From Burkholderia cenocepacia (lineage in GTDB: Bacteria > Pseudomonadota > Gammaproteobacteria > Burkholderiales > Burkholderiaceae): a stretch of 64,000 nt of DNA. Numbering within the stretch: the first letter of the stretch is position 1; each line of letters begins with the position of its first letter. Location: NCBI RefSeq assembly GCF_014211915.1, contig NZ_CP060039.1, positions 3,348,001 to 3,412,000 on the forward strand, in the 5' to 3' direction. The position numbers and the translations under genes are program-made. The notes under the pieces are model-generated. The model worked only from the letters and a program-made list of their open reading frames with translations, did no database searches and had not been told where the DNA came from. Positions 17,866 to 26,752 of this stretch are shown here, piece after piece.

Positions 17866-19416
17866 TCACTTGGCGCGCCTTCTGAAGTAAGCGTATTTGA
17901 AGCCCATCACCCACAACATACCGAAATATAGTGCAGCAAACAGCACGAGGCACGCAGCCATCAGCGCAATGCGATCGAGCGGCTGCGCGCGCATGCCGGT
18001 CCAGTCGAAACTGATCGCGCACCAGTGCATCAGGCCCGCGAGCACGAGCGCCGCGCCGACGAGCTGCACGAAGAAGCGCAGCCAGCCCGGCGACGGCTGG
18101 TAGATGCCGCGCTTGCGCAGCCCGAGGAACAGCAGCAGCGAATTCAGGCACGCGCCGACGCCGATGCTCAGCGTGAGGCCCGCGTGGCCGATCAGCGGCA
18201 CGAACACGTAGTTCGACAGCTGCGTGACGATCAGCACGCCGATCGCGATCTTCACGGGCGTCTTGATGTCCTGCTTCGCATAGAAGCCCGGCGCGAGGAT
18301 CTTGATCAGGATGATGCCGACGAGGCCGATCCCGTAGGTCGCGAGCGCGCGCGCGACCATCGTGACGGTATGCGCGTCGAACTTGCCGTAGTTGAACAGC
18401 GTCGCGGTGAGCGGTGTCGCGAAGAAGAACAGCGCGAGCGCGCTCGGCGCCGCGAGCAGGAACGTGACGCGCAGGCCCCAGTCGAGCAGCGCCGAATATT
18501 CGTGCGAATCGGCGTCGACGTGCGCCTTCGACAGGCTCGGCAGCAGGATCGTGCCGAGCGCGACGCCGAGCAGCGCCGTCGGGAACTCCATCAGGCGGTC
18601 GGCGTAGTTGATCCACGACACGGCACCCTGCCCGAGCCGCGACGCGATGTTGGTGTTGATGATCAGCGACAGTTGCGCGACGGACACCGCGAACGTCGCG
18701 GGCACCATTTTCGCGAGCACGCGCTTCACGCCCGGATGACGCAGCGCGCGCAGCGGGTTCAGGCCGATCAGCGGCACCATGTCGATCTTCTTCAGGCCGG
18801 GCAGCTGCACGAGAAACTGCAGCACGCCGCCGACGATGACCGCCCACGCGAGCGCGTAGACCGGCACCTTCAGGAGCGGCGCGACGAACACGGCCGCGGC
18901 GATGAACGCGACGTTGAGCAGCACCGGCGCGAACGCGGGCAGCGAGAAGCTCTTGTACGTGTTCAGCACGCCCGACGCGAGCGTGGTCAGCGAAATGAAC
19001 ACGATGTACGGGAACATGATCCGCGTCATCGTGACCGCGAGCGGGAACGCCTGGCCGTCGCTGTGCAGGCCGGACGCGACCGCGAACACGACCCACGACG
19101 CGCCCGCGATCCCGACGACCGACAGCACGGCCAGCGCCCACGCGAGCACGGTGGACATCGCGTCGACGAGCGCCTTCGTCGCATCGTGCCCCTGCTGGTT
19201 CTTGAACTCGGCGAGGATCGGCACGAACGCCTGCGAGAACGCGCCTTCGGCGGACAGGCGGCGCAGCAGGTTCGGGATACGGAAGGCGACGTAGAACGCG
19301 TCGGTGTATTGACTGGCGCCGAACGCACGGGCGATCAGCGTCTCGCGGGCCAGTCCGGTCACGCGCGACAGCAGCGTGAAGCCGCTGACCGTCAGCAGGG
19401 CTCGGAATAGATTCAT
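17866..19416 (-). CDS. murJ: Lipid II flippase MurJ (MviN)
   Basis: The product is 516 residues with about 14 transmembrane segments. It exports lipid II across the inner membrane for peptidoglycan synthesis. It starts MNLFRALLTVSGFTLLSRV; family motifs include GLARETLIARAFGAS, FRIPNLLRRLSAEGAFSQAF and the acidic/arginine-lined cavity helices. There is no Shine-Dalgarno sequence. A perfect TATAAT lies only about ten bases upstream on the minus strand, so the transcript may be nearly leaderless. The SirB1-like gene follows. Confidence 0.96.
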   Translation of the reverse strand: MNLFRALLTVSGFTLLSRVTGLARETLIARAFGASQYTDAFYVAFRIPNLLRRLSAEGAFSQAFVPILAEFKNQQGHDATKALVDAMSTVLAWALAVLSVVGIAGASWVVFAVASGLHSDGQAFPLAVTMTRIMFPYIVFISLTTLASGVLNTYKSFSLPAFAPVLLNVAFIAAAVFVAPLLKVPVYALAWAVIVGGVLQFLVQLPGLKKIDMVPLIGLNPLRALRHPGVKRVLAKMVPATFAVSVAQLSLIINTNIASRLGQGAVSWINYADRLMEFPTALLGVALGTILLPSLSKAHVDADSHEYSALLDWGLRVTFLLAAPSALALFFFATPLTATLFNYGKFDAHTVTMVARALATYGIGLVGIILIKILAPGFYAKQDIKTPVKIAIGVLIVTQLSNYVFVPLIGHAGLTLSIGVGACLNSLLLFLGLRKRGIYQPSPGWLRFFVQLVGAALVLAGLMHWCAISFDWTGMRAQPLDRIALMAACLVLFAALYFGMLWVMGFKYAYFRRRAK

Positions 19417-19425
19417 GGGGCGCTT

Positions 19426-19431
19426 ATTATA
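19426..19431 (-). promoter_or_regulatory. Putative murJ -10 box, close to the start codon
   Basis: TATAAT on the minus strand ends nine bases before the murJ ATG. No good -35 hexamer is present at 16-18 bases. Transcription starting the usual distance downstream would begin at or next to the ATG. Confidence 0.4.
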
Positions 19432-19516
19432 CGGACGTTGCGCGACCCGGCCACCGGCCGATGCCGAAAAGCGCACCGGCCGCCCGCGGCCCCATCCGGC
19501 CGACATCACGTTGAAC

Positions 19517-19546
19517 TTGCCACTCGCTTGATTTTGTTGCTATAAT
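19517..19546 (+). promoter_or_regulatory. rpsT promoter
   Basis: TTGCCA (19517-19522) and a perfect TATAAT (19541-19546) are separated by 18 bases, giving a near-consensus sigma-70 promoter about 170 bases upstream of the rpsT start codon. Confidence 0.75.
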
Positions 19547-19721
19547 CGCCGGTTTCTGGGCTCGTACATGCACGGCAACTGCCGTTTTCATGTCCCGGCC
19601 TCGGTTAAAATCACCGTTTTTTTATGCGCCCCTGGGCAATCGTTCTCAGGGGACGGATCGAAAAGCAGCGCTTGGCCGTCAGGCTCCAAGCTCTGGAAAC
19701 AGGACAGGATAAGGAACCGTC

Positions 19722-19994
19722 ATGGCTAACTCCGCACAAGCACGCAAGCGCGCCCGCCAGGCCGCGAAGGCAAACTCGCACAACTCGGCGCTGCGCTCGA
19801 AATTCCGTACCGCGATCAAGTCGGTTCGCAAGGCTGTTGAAGCCGGCGACCAGGCAAAGGCTGCCGAGCTGTTCAAGGCTGCCGTGAAGACGATCGACAC
19901 GATCGCCGACAAGAAGATCGTTCACAAGAACAAGGCCGCTCGCAGCAAGAGCCGCCTGGCCGCAGCCGTCAAGGGCCTGCAGGCAGCAGCGTAA
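19722..19994 (+). CDS. rpsT: 30S ribosomal protein S20
   Basis: The product is 90 residues. It is a small basic protein starting [18 protein letters not shown] with the S20 pattern [18 protein letters not shown] and [16 protein letters not shown]. It binds 16S rRNA in the small subunit. AAGGAA precedes the ATG. It is monocistronic: a near-consensus promoter lies upstream and two hairpins follow. Confidence 0.97.
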   Translation: MANSAQARKRARQAAKANSHNSALRSKFRTAIKSVRKAVEAGDQAKAAELFKAAVKTIDTIADKKIVHKNKAARSKSRLAAAVKGLQAAA

Positions 19995-20002
19995 CTCCGG
20001 TG

Positions 20003-20068
20003 CGCCCGCTCAGGCGGGCGTTCCTGTTTCCTGCGATCACGAAAAAGCCCGCCTAGGCGGGCTTTTTT
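20003..20068. terminator. rpsT terminator region (two hairpins, second one bidirectional)
   Basis: The first hairpin, CGCCCGC/GCGGGCG (20003-20020), has a poor T tract. The second, AGCCCGCC/GGCGGGCT (20042-20068), has flanking A and T runs, so it can terminate rpsT and the convergent DUF3579 gene. Confidence 0.85.
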
Positions 20069-20146
20069 GTCGCCTGCCGCCCGCGCATCGTGCGCAGCGG
20101 CAGTTGCCCGGCGGGCGCAACTCGCGCCCTCGCCCGTCGGCATCAG

Positions 20147-20467
20147 TCACTTCTTCGTGTTGTAGTCCGGCAATTCGCACGCCTCGGTCACGACGAGGTT
20201 GTTGTCCTTCGCGAAATTCAGCACGAAATCGAAAGCCATCGGCTCGATGTCGCGCAACCGCGAATCGAGGATCACGCATTTCAGGTCGCCGAGCATCGTC
20301 GGGCGCACGTACAGAGAATACTTGAGACGCGCATTCGGCCCGCTCGCCCCCGGCCCGAAGCAGGCCATCACACCGGCCAGACGTTCCGACCAGTCGCTCG
20401 GGCGAAACTTTTTCCCGTCTTTCGTGATGCCCTGGATGAAAAATTCGGTCGGAGGGGTTTCAGCCAT
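20147..20467 (-). CDS. DUF3579 domain protein
   Basis: The product is 106 residues starting MAETPPTEFFIQGITKDGKK. The sequence (FRPSDWSERLAGVMACFG, then SRLRDIEPMAFDFVLNFAKD) fits the DUF3579 family of Betaproteobacteria, whose function is not known. The gene converges on rpsT across shared terminators and is divergent from argF. A TATAAT on the minus strand at 20687-20682 is a possible -10 element for it. No strong ribosome-binding site is seen, which leaves some doubt about the start. Confidence 0.75.
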   Translation of the reverse strand: MAETPPTEFFIQGITKDGKKFRPSDWSERLAGVMACFGPGASGPNARLKYSLYVRPTMLGDLKCVILDSRLRDIEPMAFDFVLNFAKDNNLVVTEACELPDYNTKK

Positions 20468-20878
20468 GTGGTTACCCAAGTGACGGCCCGGCGATGTCCA
20501 GGCAACGGCGCCTGGATACGCGAACACAAAGCTGGAGAGGCGGCGGCACGAGCCGATCGATATCCCGAAAACGGGGCGTCGATGCGCGCCGCCGGTGGAC
20601 TGCACCGGATGTGTGCAGCGCACGGCTTGTGTCCGGCAGAGCGCGAAAAGCCTTGCCTGCCGGGCTGGAGAAAACTTTCGAATTATACCGCAGCGCGCCA
20701 TCGCGCGTCGTCCCGACGGCCCTCTTCCCGCACCGCGGATCGGGCGCGGCGATCCTGCCCCGCGTCGTTCCACGGCTCGTCAAAGCACAGAAAATCCTTT
20801 ATGCTGCTTTGAGTTATCCACACCCGACGGCGGCGCCGTCCGGCCTCGCGGCCGGGTGAGACCGCCGTATTTCGTTTC
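20468..20878. other. Intergenic region between divergent DUF3579 gene and argF
   Basis: These 411 bases contain a minus-strand TATAAT (20687-20682), a plus-strand TATGCT (20800-20805) that may be the argF -10, and a perfect DnaA box. No conserved gene is apparent. Confidence 0.55.
20814..20822 (+). promoter_or_regulatory. DnaA box upstream of argF
   Basis: This is a perfect TTATCCACA about 55 bases upstream of the argF start and directly after the likely -10. It is the second perfect box in the window. Confidence 0.5.
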
Positions 20879-21808
20879 ATGACCGCCAAAACCATTCGTC
20901 ACTACCTGCAGTTCAAGGATTTCTCGCTGGAAGACTACGAGTACGTGCTCGAACGCACGGGTATCCTGAAGCGCAAGTTCAAGAACTACGAAACCTATCA
21001 CCCGCTGCACGACCGCACGCTCGCGATGATCTTCGAGAAGAGCTCGACGCGCACGCGCCTGTCGTTCGAGGCCGGGATCTTCCAGCTCGGCGGCCACGCC
21101 GTGTTCATGAGCACGCGCGACACGCAGCTCGGCCGCGGCGAGCCCGTCGAGGATTCCGCGCAGGTCATCTCGCGAATGGTCGACATCATCATGATCCGCA
21201 CGTTCGAGCAGGACGTGATCACGCGCTTCGCGCAGAATTCCCGCGTGCCGGTGATCAACGGGCTGACGAACGAATACCACCCGTGCCAGGTGCTCGCCGA
21301 CATCTTCACGTACTACGAGCACCGCGGCCCGATCGCCGGCAAGACCGTCGCGTGGGTCGGCGACGCGAACAACATGCTCTACACGTGGATCGAGGCCGCG
21401 CAGATCCTCGGCTTCAAGCTGCGCCTGTCGACGCCGCCCGGCTATGCGCTCGACATGAAGCTCGTGTCGCCCGACAGCGCGCCGTTCTACGAGGTGTTCG
21501 ACGATCCGAACGAAGCGTGCAAGGGCGCCGATCTCGTGACGACCGACGTGTGGACGAGCATGGGTTTCGAGGCCGAGAACGAGGCGCGCAAGCAGGCATT
21601 CGCCGACTGGTGCGTCGACGAGGAAATGATGGGCCATGCGAATCCGGATGCCCTCTTCATGCACTGCCTGCCCGCGCACCGCGGCGAGGAAGTGACGGCC
21701 GGCGTGATCGACGGCCCGCAGAGCGTCGTGTGGGACGAAGCGGAAAACCGCCTGCACGTGCAGAAGGCGCTGATGGAGTTCCTGCTGCTCGGCCGCCTCA
21801 AGCACTGA
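20879..21808 (+). CDS. argF: Ornithine carbamoyltransferase
   Basis: The product is 309 residues. It makes citrulline from ornithine and carbamoyl phosphate in arginine biosynthesis. The carbamoyl phosphate site SSTRTR is at 55-60; NEYHPCQVLADIFT follows; WVGDANNMLYTW and the ornithine-site MHCLPAHRGEE are also present. Length and lack of signal fit the anabolic cytoplasmic enzyme. The gene is monocistronic, ending in a clear terminator. No arginine operator could be recognised. Confidence 0.96.
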   Translation: MTAKTIRHYLQFKDFSLEDYEYVLERTGILKRKFKNYETYHPLHDRTLAMIFEKSSTRTRLSFEAGIFQLGGHAVFMSTRDTQLGRGEPVEDSAQVISRMVDIIMIRTFEQDVITRFAQNSRVPVINGLTNEYHPCQVLADIFTYYEHRGPIAGKTVAWVGDANNMLYTWIEAAQILGFKLRLSTPPGYALDMKLVSPDSAPFYEVFDDPNEACKGADLVTTDVWTSMGFEAENEARKQAFADWCVDEEMMGHANPDALFMHCLPAHRGEEVTAGVIDGPQSVVWDEAENRLHVQKALMEFLLLGRLKH

Positions 21809-21834
21809 CGCGCCGCTCAACGCACACGCGTAAA

Positions 21835-21863
21835 AAAAGCGCCGGTCGACGATCGGCGCTTTT
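21835..21863. terminator. Bidirectional terminator between argF and murB
   Basis: A stem AGCGCCG/CGGCGCT with a nine-base loop is bounded by As on the left and Ts on the right, serving both convergent genes. Confidence 0.85.
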
Positions 21864-21896
21864 CGTTTGGGCGCGCCAAAACCGGCGCGCGCTGCG

Positions 21897-22946
21897 TTAC
21901 AGGCAGACCGGTTCCGCCTCCAGCTCGACGCCGAACTGCGCGCGCACGTCGGCCTGGATCGCCCGCGCCAACGCCAGCACGTCGGCGCCCGTCGCGCCGC
22001 CGCGATTGACGAGCACGAGCGCCTGGCGGTCGTGCACGGCCGCCGCACCGAGCGCGCGCCCCTTCCAGCCGCAGCGGTCGATCAGCCAGCCGGCCGCGAG
22101 CTTCACCTGCCCGTCCGGCTGCGGATACGACACGACATCCGGCGCGCGGGCGCGCAGCGCATCGAATTGCGCGGCGCCGATCACCGGATTCTTGAAGAAA
22201 CTGCCCGCATTGCCGAGCACCAGCGGATCGGGCAGCTTCGCGCGGCGGATCGCGACGACCGCATCGAATACATCGCGCGGCGTTGCCGCCTCGGGCGTGA
22301 TGCCGCGCGCGTCGAGCTCGCGCGTGACGTCCGCATAGCCGAGCCGCGGCGTCCATTGCTTCGGCAGCCGGAACGTCACCGCGACGATCGCGAAGCGGCC
22401 GCGCCCTTCCCGCTTGAAGAAACTGTCGCGGTAACCGAACGCGCAGCGCGCGGCGTCGAAGCGCTCGCGGCGCCCCGTCGCCAGCTCCACCGCGACCAGC
22501 GAATCGAAATACGCTTTCATCTCGAGGCCGTACGCGCCGATGTTCTGGATCGGCGCGGCGCCGACGGTGCCCGGGATCAGCGCGAGATTCTCTAGGCCCG
22601 GCATCCCGTGTTCGAGCGTCCACGCGACGAACGCGTGCCAGTTCTCGCCGCCGCCGGCCTCGACGTACCACGCGTCGTCGTCCTCGCGCAGGATGCGGCG
22701 GCCCGCGATCTCGTCGAGCAGCACGAGGCCGTCGAAATCGCGCGTGAACACGATGTTGCTGCCGCCGCCGAGCACGAGTTGCGGCAGGTTCGCGACCCGC
22801 GGGTCGCGATGCAGCGCCTCGAACTGCGCCGCCTGCGTGATGCGCGCGGCGAAGCGCGCACGCGCGGCGATGCCGAACGTGTTGTGCGCGGCGAGCGGAT
22901 GGTCGGGAAGCAGCGACAGGGCGGAATCGTCAGGGGGCATCGGCAT
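21897..22946 (-). CDS. murB: UDP-N-acetylenolpyruvoylglucosamine reductase
   Basis: The product is 349 residues. It reduces UDP-GlcNAc-enolpyruvate to UDP-MurNAc using FAD and NADPH. The FAD domain contains [18 protein letters not shown] and [31 protein letters not shown] and the serine-bearing [15 protein letters not shown] follow, with the C-terminal glutamate region of type I MurB (ELEAEPVCL). It stands alone between argF and the divergent yajQ gene. Confidence 0.96.
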   Translation of the reverse strand: MPMPPDDSALSLLPDHPLAAHNTFGIAARARFAARITQAAQFEALHRDPRVANLPQLVLGGGSNIVFTRDFDGLVLLDEIAGRRILREDDDAWYVEAGGGENWHAFVAWTLEHGMPGLENLALIPGTVGAAPIQNIGAYGLEMKAYFDSLVAVELATGRRERFDAARCAFGYRDSFFKREGRGRFAIVAVTFRLPKQWTPRLGYADVTRELDARGITPEAATPRDVFDAVVAIRRAKLPDPLVLGNAGSFFKNPVIGAAQFDALRARAPDVVSYPQPDGQVKLAAGWLIDRCGWKGRALGAAAVHDRQALVLVNRGGATGADVLALARAIQADVRAQFGVELEAEPVCL

Positions 22947-22983
22947 TCGCGGTCACGTCGGCCCGGGCGGCGCATGGCCGGCC

Positions 22984-23012
22984 TTGGGCAAACGGAGGGG
23001 CATCGGTAAAAT
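22984..23012 (+). promoter_or_regulatory. Putative yajQ promoter
   Basis: TTGGGC (22984-22989) and TAAAAT (23007-23012) have a 17-base spacer and lie about 70 bases upstream of the yajQ ATG. Confidence 0.5.
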
Positions 23013-23082
23013 GGCAAACAGTCCGCAATTATAGCGAGTGCCCGTGCGTGAGCCGGGTGCCCGCATCTCAAGGGAGAATGCC

Positions 23083-23568
23083 ATGCCATCGTTCGACGTC
23101 GTTTCCGAAGCGAACATGATCGAAGTGAAGAACGCCATCGAGCAGTCGAACAAGGAAATTTCGACGCGCTTCGACTTCAAGGGCTCCGACGCACGCGTCG
23201 AGCAGAAGGAACGCGAGCTGACGCTGTTCGCCGACGACGATTTCAAGCTCGGCCAGGTCAAGGACGTGCTGATCGGCAAGCTGGCCAAGCGCAACGTCGA
23301 CGTGCGCTTTCTCGACTACGGCAAGGTCGAGAAGATCGGCGGCGACAAGGTCAAGCAGGTCGTCACCGTGAAGAAGGGCGTGACGGGCGACCTCGCGAAG
23401 AAGATCGTGCGCCTCGTGAAGGACAGCAAGATCAAGGTGCAGGCGAGCATCCAGGGCGACGCGGTGCGCATCTCGGGCACGAAGCGCGACGACCTGCAGA
23501 GCACGATCGCGATGCTGCGCAAGGACGTGACCGACACGCCGCTCGACTTCAACAACTTCCGCGACTGA
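23083..23568 (+). CDS. yajQ: YajQ-family nucleotide (c-di-GMP)-binding protein
   Basis: The product is 161 residues starting [20 protein letters not shown], a signature of this family. It has two ferredoxin-like halves ([20 protein letters not shown] and later [20 protein letters not shown]). Homologues bind c-di-GMP and act with a LysR-type partner in Xanthomonas; whether this one does is inference. A longer open frame upstream lacks conservation, and the ATG is preceded by AAGGGAGA. It is interesting in combination with the degenerate EAL protein at 5.4 kb, though the two are unlinked. Confidence 0.93.
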   Translation: MPSFDVVSEANMIEVKNAIEQSNKEISTRFDFKGSDARVEQKERELTLFADDDFKLGQVKDVLIGKLAKRNVDVRFLDYGKVEKIGGDKVKQVVTVKKGVTGDLAKKIVRLVKDSKIKVQASIQGDAVRISGTKRDDLQSTIAMLRKDVTDTPLDFNNFRD

Positions 23569-23636
23569 CCGGCCGCCGGCCCGTCGCGTCATCCGGCCGG
23601 GCCCCGCACACGCGGCGCGCCCGGCGCCGCGCTTTC

Positions 23637-24278
23637 TCAGGCTTTCCCGCCGTCCTGCGCGCCGCCGTCCGCGGCCGCCTTCTTCTTGTCGCCGATCCGG
23701 CTCTCCTGCCCCGCGAGCAGCTTCGAAATGTTGCCGCGGTGACGCCACACGAGCAGCACGCTCATCGCCAGCACGGCCCAGGCGATCGGGTTGTGGCCCG
23801 GCATGCCGAACAGGAACACGTCGAACACCGGCGCAAACGCGGCCGCCACCAGCGCCGCGAGCGACGAATAGCGGAAGAAGAACGCGACGATCAGCCAGGT
23901 CAGCGCGGTCGCGAGCCCGAGCACCGGGTGCACGGCGAGCAGCACACCGGCCGCGGTCGCGACGCCCTTGCCGCCCTGGAAGCGGAAGAACACCGGGTAC
24001 AGATGGCCGAGGAACACGGCGATCGCGACCCACGCGATCGCGACGTCGGGCAGGCCGAAGTGCCGGGCGAGCCAGACGGCGATCCAGCCCTTGAACGCGT
24101 CGCCGACGAGCGTCAGGATCGCGGCCTTCTTGTTGCCGCTGCGCAGCACGTTGGTCGCCCCGGGGTTCTTCGACCCGTATGAACGCGGGTCGGCCAGCCC
24201 CATCACGGAACTGACGACGACGGCGAACGACACCGAACCGATCAGGTAGGCAACGAGGGCGGCGAGCAGGATCTGCAT
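23637..24278 (-). CDS. plsY: Acyl-phosphate glycerol-3-phosphate acyltransferase
   Basis: The product is 213 residues with about five transmembrane helices. It acylates glycerol-3-phosphate with acyl phosphate, the first step of phospholipid synthesis. PlsY motifs are visible: [32 protein letters not shown], and [15 protein letters not shown]. The C-terminus carries a charged, lysine-rich tail. The gene is convergent with yajQ and followed (upstream in genome order) by no obvious partner. Confidence 0.95.
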   Translation of the reverse strand: MQILLAALVAYLIGSVSFAVVVSSVMGLADPRSYGSKNPGATNVLRSGNKKAAILTLVGDAFKGWIAVWLARHFGLPDVAIAWVAIAVFLGHLYPVFFRFQGGKGVATAAGVLLAVHPVLGLATALTWLIVAFFFRYSSLAALVAAAFAPVFDVFLFGMPGHNPIAWAVLAMSVLLVWRHRGNISKLLAGQESRIGDKKKAAADGGAQDGGKA

Positions 24279-24394
24279 GCGGAGGACTCTTCTTTCAACG
24301 TATCGGGAAAGGGACGGCCGTGCGCGGCAAGCCGGCAGGCCGAAACGGCGCCCATTCTACCGAACGGGCGCGGGGTGCCACGAAGGTGAAACCC

Positions 24395-24886
24395 TCAGTC
24401 GACGCTCGCGCACTGCACCGGCTGCGCGCCGAGCAGCGACGTGAGCACCGCCGGCGCGAGGCTGACGAGGTAGCCGCGCCGGCCGCCGTTCAGGTAGATC
24501 GTCGGCAATGCGAGGATCGTCGACTCGACGTAGACGGGCATCGTCTTGCGCGTGCCGAACGGCGACGTGCCGCCGACGAGATAGCCCGAATGGCGGTTCG
24601 CGACCTCGGGCTTGCACGGCTCGACACGCTTCGCGCCGATCTGCCGCGCGAGATTCTTCGTCGATACGGTGCGGTCGCCGTGCATCAGCACGATCAGCGG
24701 CTTCGCGTGCTCGTCTTCCATCACGAGCGTCTTCACGACGCTGTGCTCGTCGACGCCGAGCTGGCGCGCCGATTCGCCGGTGCCGCCGTGCTCGACGTAT
24801 TCGTACGGATGCTCGCCGAATGCGACGCCATGACGGCGCAGCAGCTGGGTCGCAGGGGTTTCGGACACGTGTCTGGATTTGCTCAT
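24395..24886 (-). CDS. ybaK: Cys-tRNA(Pro)/Cys-tRNA(Cys) deacylase, YbaK/EbsC type
   Basis: The product is 163 residues. The YbaK fold removes mischarged cysteine from tRNA-Pro. Visible hallmarks are GVDEHSVVKTLVMEDEH with the conserved lysine, VSTKNLARQIGAKRV, and GGTSPFGTRKTMPVYVE, then YLNGGRRGYLVSL. It is cytoplasmic. A TTAAAAT run just before the ATG suggests a very short or absent leader. The gene is divergent from the acyl-CoA synthetase gene, with about 235 bases between them. Confidence 0.93.
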   Translation of the reverse strand: MSKSRHVSETPATQLLRRHGVAFGEHPYEYVEHGGTGESARQLGVDEHSVVKTLVMEDEHAKPLIVLMHGDRTVSTKNLARQIGAKRVEPCKPEVANRHSGYLVGGTSPFGTRKTMPVYVESTILALPTIYLNGGRRGYLVSLAPAVLTSLLGAQPVQCASVD

Positions 24887-25121
24887 GGCGGCATTTTAAT
24901 GGCGAACGATCGCCGGGCGCGCAGTAGCGAGCCCGCGCCGACGGTATACTCGCGGCCCGTTTTCCGCCGGCCCACCGCGTCGCCGTCACGATTGCGTCCA
25001 TCATCATTGCAGACATCGTGAAGCGCTATTGCCCGATTGGCTGATTGTGGCGCGCGTCTCGTCATGGCACGATCGTTCGCAAATATCGTCGGCTGCCGCC
25101 GGCCCTTCATCTGGAGACGCC

Positions 25122-26684
25122 ATGTCCTCGCCCATCCGTTCATCCGAATCGCTCGATGTCGATGCGCTGCTCGCCGCGCTGCCGCGCCGCATCGCCGACG
25201 TGCCCGCGCACCGGGCCGCGCAGTCGCCCGCGCAGCCGGCACTGATCGAGGATGCGCGCCGGCTGTCGTACGGCGACCTGGCGCAGGCCGTCGACACGGC
25301 GGCCGCGCGGCTGGCGAGTCTCGGCGTAGAAGGCGGCGACCGCGTGATGATCGTCGCCGAAAACTGCGTCGCGCAGATCGTGCTGCTGTTCGCCGCCGCC
25401 CGCCTCGACGCATGGGCGCTCGTGTCGAACGCGCGGCTGTCGGCCGCCGAGCTCGACGCGATCGCCGCGCATGCGCGCCCGAAGCTGATCGCGTTCACGA
25501 CCGACGTATCGCCCGACGCGCGCGCCCATGCCGAGCGGCTCGGCGCCACGCCGGCCGCGGCGCTGCCGGTCGACATCGGCGCGTGGTCGTATCACGTCGA
25601 CGCAAGCGCGCCCGCCGAGCCGGTGGCCACCGACGGCGCCGCACAATGCGCGGCATTGATCTACACCACCGGTACGACCGGCACACCGAAAGGCGTGATG
25701 CTGTCGCACCGCAACCTGCTGTTCATCGCGGCGACGTCGAGCATGCTACGCCGCGTGTCGCCAGACGACGTCGTCTACACGGTGCTGCCCGTGTCGCACG
25801 TGTACGGGCTCGCGTCGGTATGCCTCGGCAGCCTGTATGCGGGCGCGACGCTGCGGCTCGCGCCGCGCTTCTCGCCGGAAGCCGTCCGGGTCGCGCTCGC
25901 CGACGAAGGCGTGACGATCTTCCAGGGCGTGCCCGCGATGCACGCGAAGCTGCTCGAACACCTGCACACGCACGGCCACGCGTGGCGCGCGCCGCGGCTG
26001 CGCTTCGCGTATTCGGGCGGCTCGCCGCTCGATGCGAACCTGAAGGCCCGCGTCGAGCACGTGTACGGCGTGCCGCTGCACAACGGCTACGGGATGACCG
26101 AAAGCAGCCCGACGGTCACGCAAACGCCGCTCGACGCGCCGCGCACGGACAGTTCGGTCGGCGTGCCGATTCCGGGCGTCGACGTACGGATCGTCGCGCC
26201 GGACGGCAGCGACGTGCCGCCGGGCGAAGTCGGCGAGATCCGCGTGCGCGGGCCGAACGTGATGCTCGGCTACTACCGCAACGCGGACGCGACGCGCGCG
26301 GCCGTGTCGGCCGATGGCTGGCTGAGCACCGGCGATCTCGCGCGGCAGGAAGCGGACGGCGCGGTGACGATCGCGGGCCGCAGCAAGGAGCTGATCATCC
26401 GCTCGGGCTTCAACGTGTATCCGGTCGAGGTCGAGCAGGTGCTGAACGCGCATCCGGACGTCGTGCAGGCGGCCGTGATCGGCCGCGCGATCGACGGCAA
26501 CGAGGAAGTGCTCGCGTTCGTCGAACTGGTGCCGGGCGCGGCGGCGGACGAGGCAGCCTTGCACGCATGGTGCGCGGATCGGCTCACCGCTTACAAACGC
26601 CCTGCGCACATCCGCGTGCTCGATGCGCTGCCGGCCGCGTCGACCGGCAAGGTGCTCAAGCACCGGCTGCGCGAGCTGGTCTGA
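25122..26684 (+). CDS. AMP-dependent synthetase/ligase (acyl-CoA synthetase-like)
   Basis: The product is 520 residues from MSSPIRSSESLDVDA, with TGGAGA upstream. It has the full set of ANL motifs: the P-loop YTTGTTGTPKGVMLSH at about 180-195, GYGMTESSPTV, STGDLARQE, the hinge GRSKELIIRSGFNVYPVEV and the C-terminal acyl-adenylation lysine in STGKVLKHRLREL. It activates a carboxylic acid as acyl-AMP and then acyl-CoA; chain length or aromatic preference cannot be called. It stands alone and converges on xerD. A TATACT at 24945-24950 may be a promoter element. Confidence 0.9.
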   Translation: MSSPIRSSESLDVDALLAALPRRIADVPAHRAAQSPAQPALIEDARRLSYGDLAQAVDTAAARLASLGVEGGDRVMIVAENCVAQIVLLFAAARLDAWALVSNARLSAAELDAIAAHARPKLIAFTTDVSPDARAHAERLGATPAAALPVDIGAWSYHVDASAPAEPVATDGAAQCAALIYTTGTTGTPKGVMLSHRNLLFIAATSSMLRRVSPDDVVYTVLPVSHVYGLASVCLGSLYAGATLRLAPRFSPEAVRVALADEGVTIFQGVPAMHAKLLEHLHTHGHAWRAPRLRFAYSGGSPLDANLKARVEHVYGVPLHNGYGMTESSPTVTQTPLDAPRTDSSVGVPIPGVDVRIVAPDGSDVPPGEVGEIRVRGPNVMLGYYRNADATRAAVSADGWLSTGDLARQEADGAVTIAGRSKELIIRSGFNVYPVEVEQVLNAHPDVVQAAVIGRAIDGNEEVLAFVELVPGAAADEAALHAWCADRLTAYKRPAHIRVLDALPAASTGKVLKHRLRELV

Positions 26685-26752
26685 CGCGGCCGACGCGACG
26701 GCACGCGAGTCCACATTGCGGCTCACGCCGAGCCACATGCCCGCGTCGCGCG

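Larger units (their letters stand above)
19417..19721. other. Intergenic region between divergent murJ and rpsT
   Basis: These 305 bases contain the murJ-side -10 and the rpsT promoter with a leader of about 170 bases; no gene is seen. The rpsT leader could carry S20 autoregulation as in other bacteria, but I could not derive a specific structure. Confidence 0.6.

Noticed and set aside
17858..19141. N-terminal extension of the SirB1-like protein through murJ
   Set aside because: The extra sequence is murJ read in the wrong phase. The conserved protein begins at the ATG at 17857.
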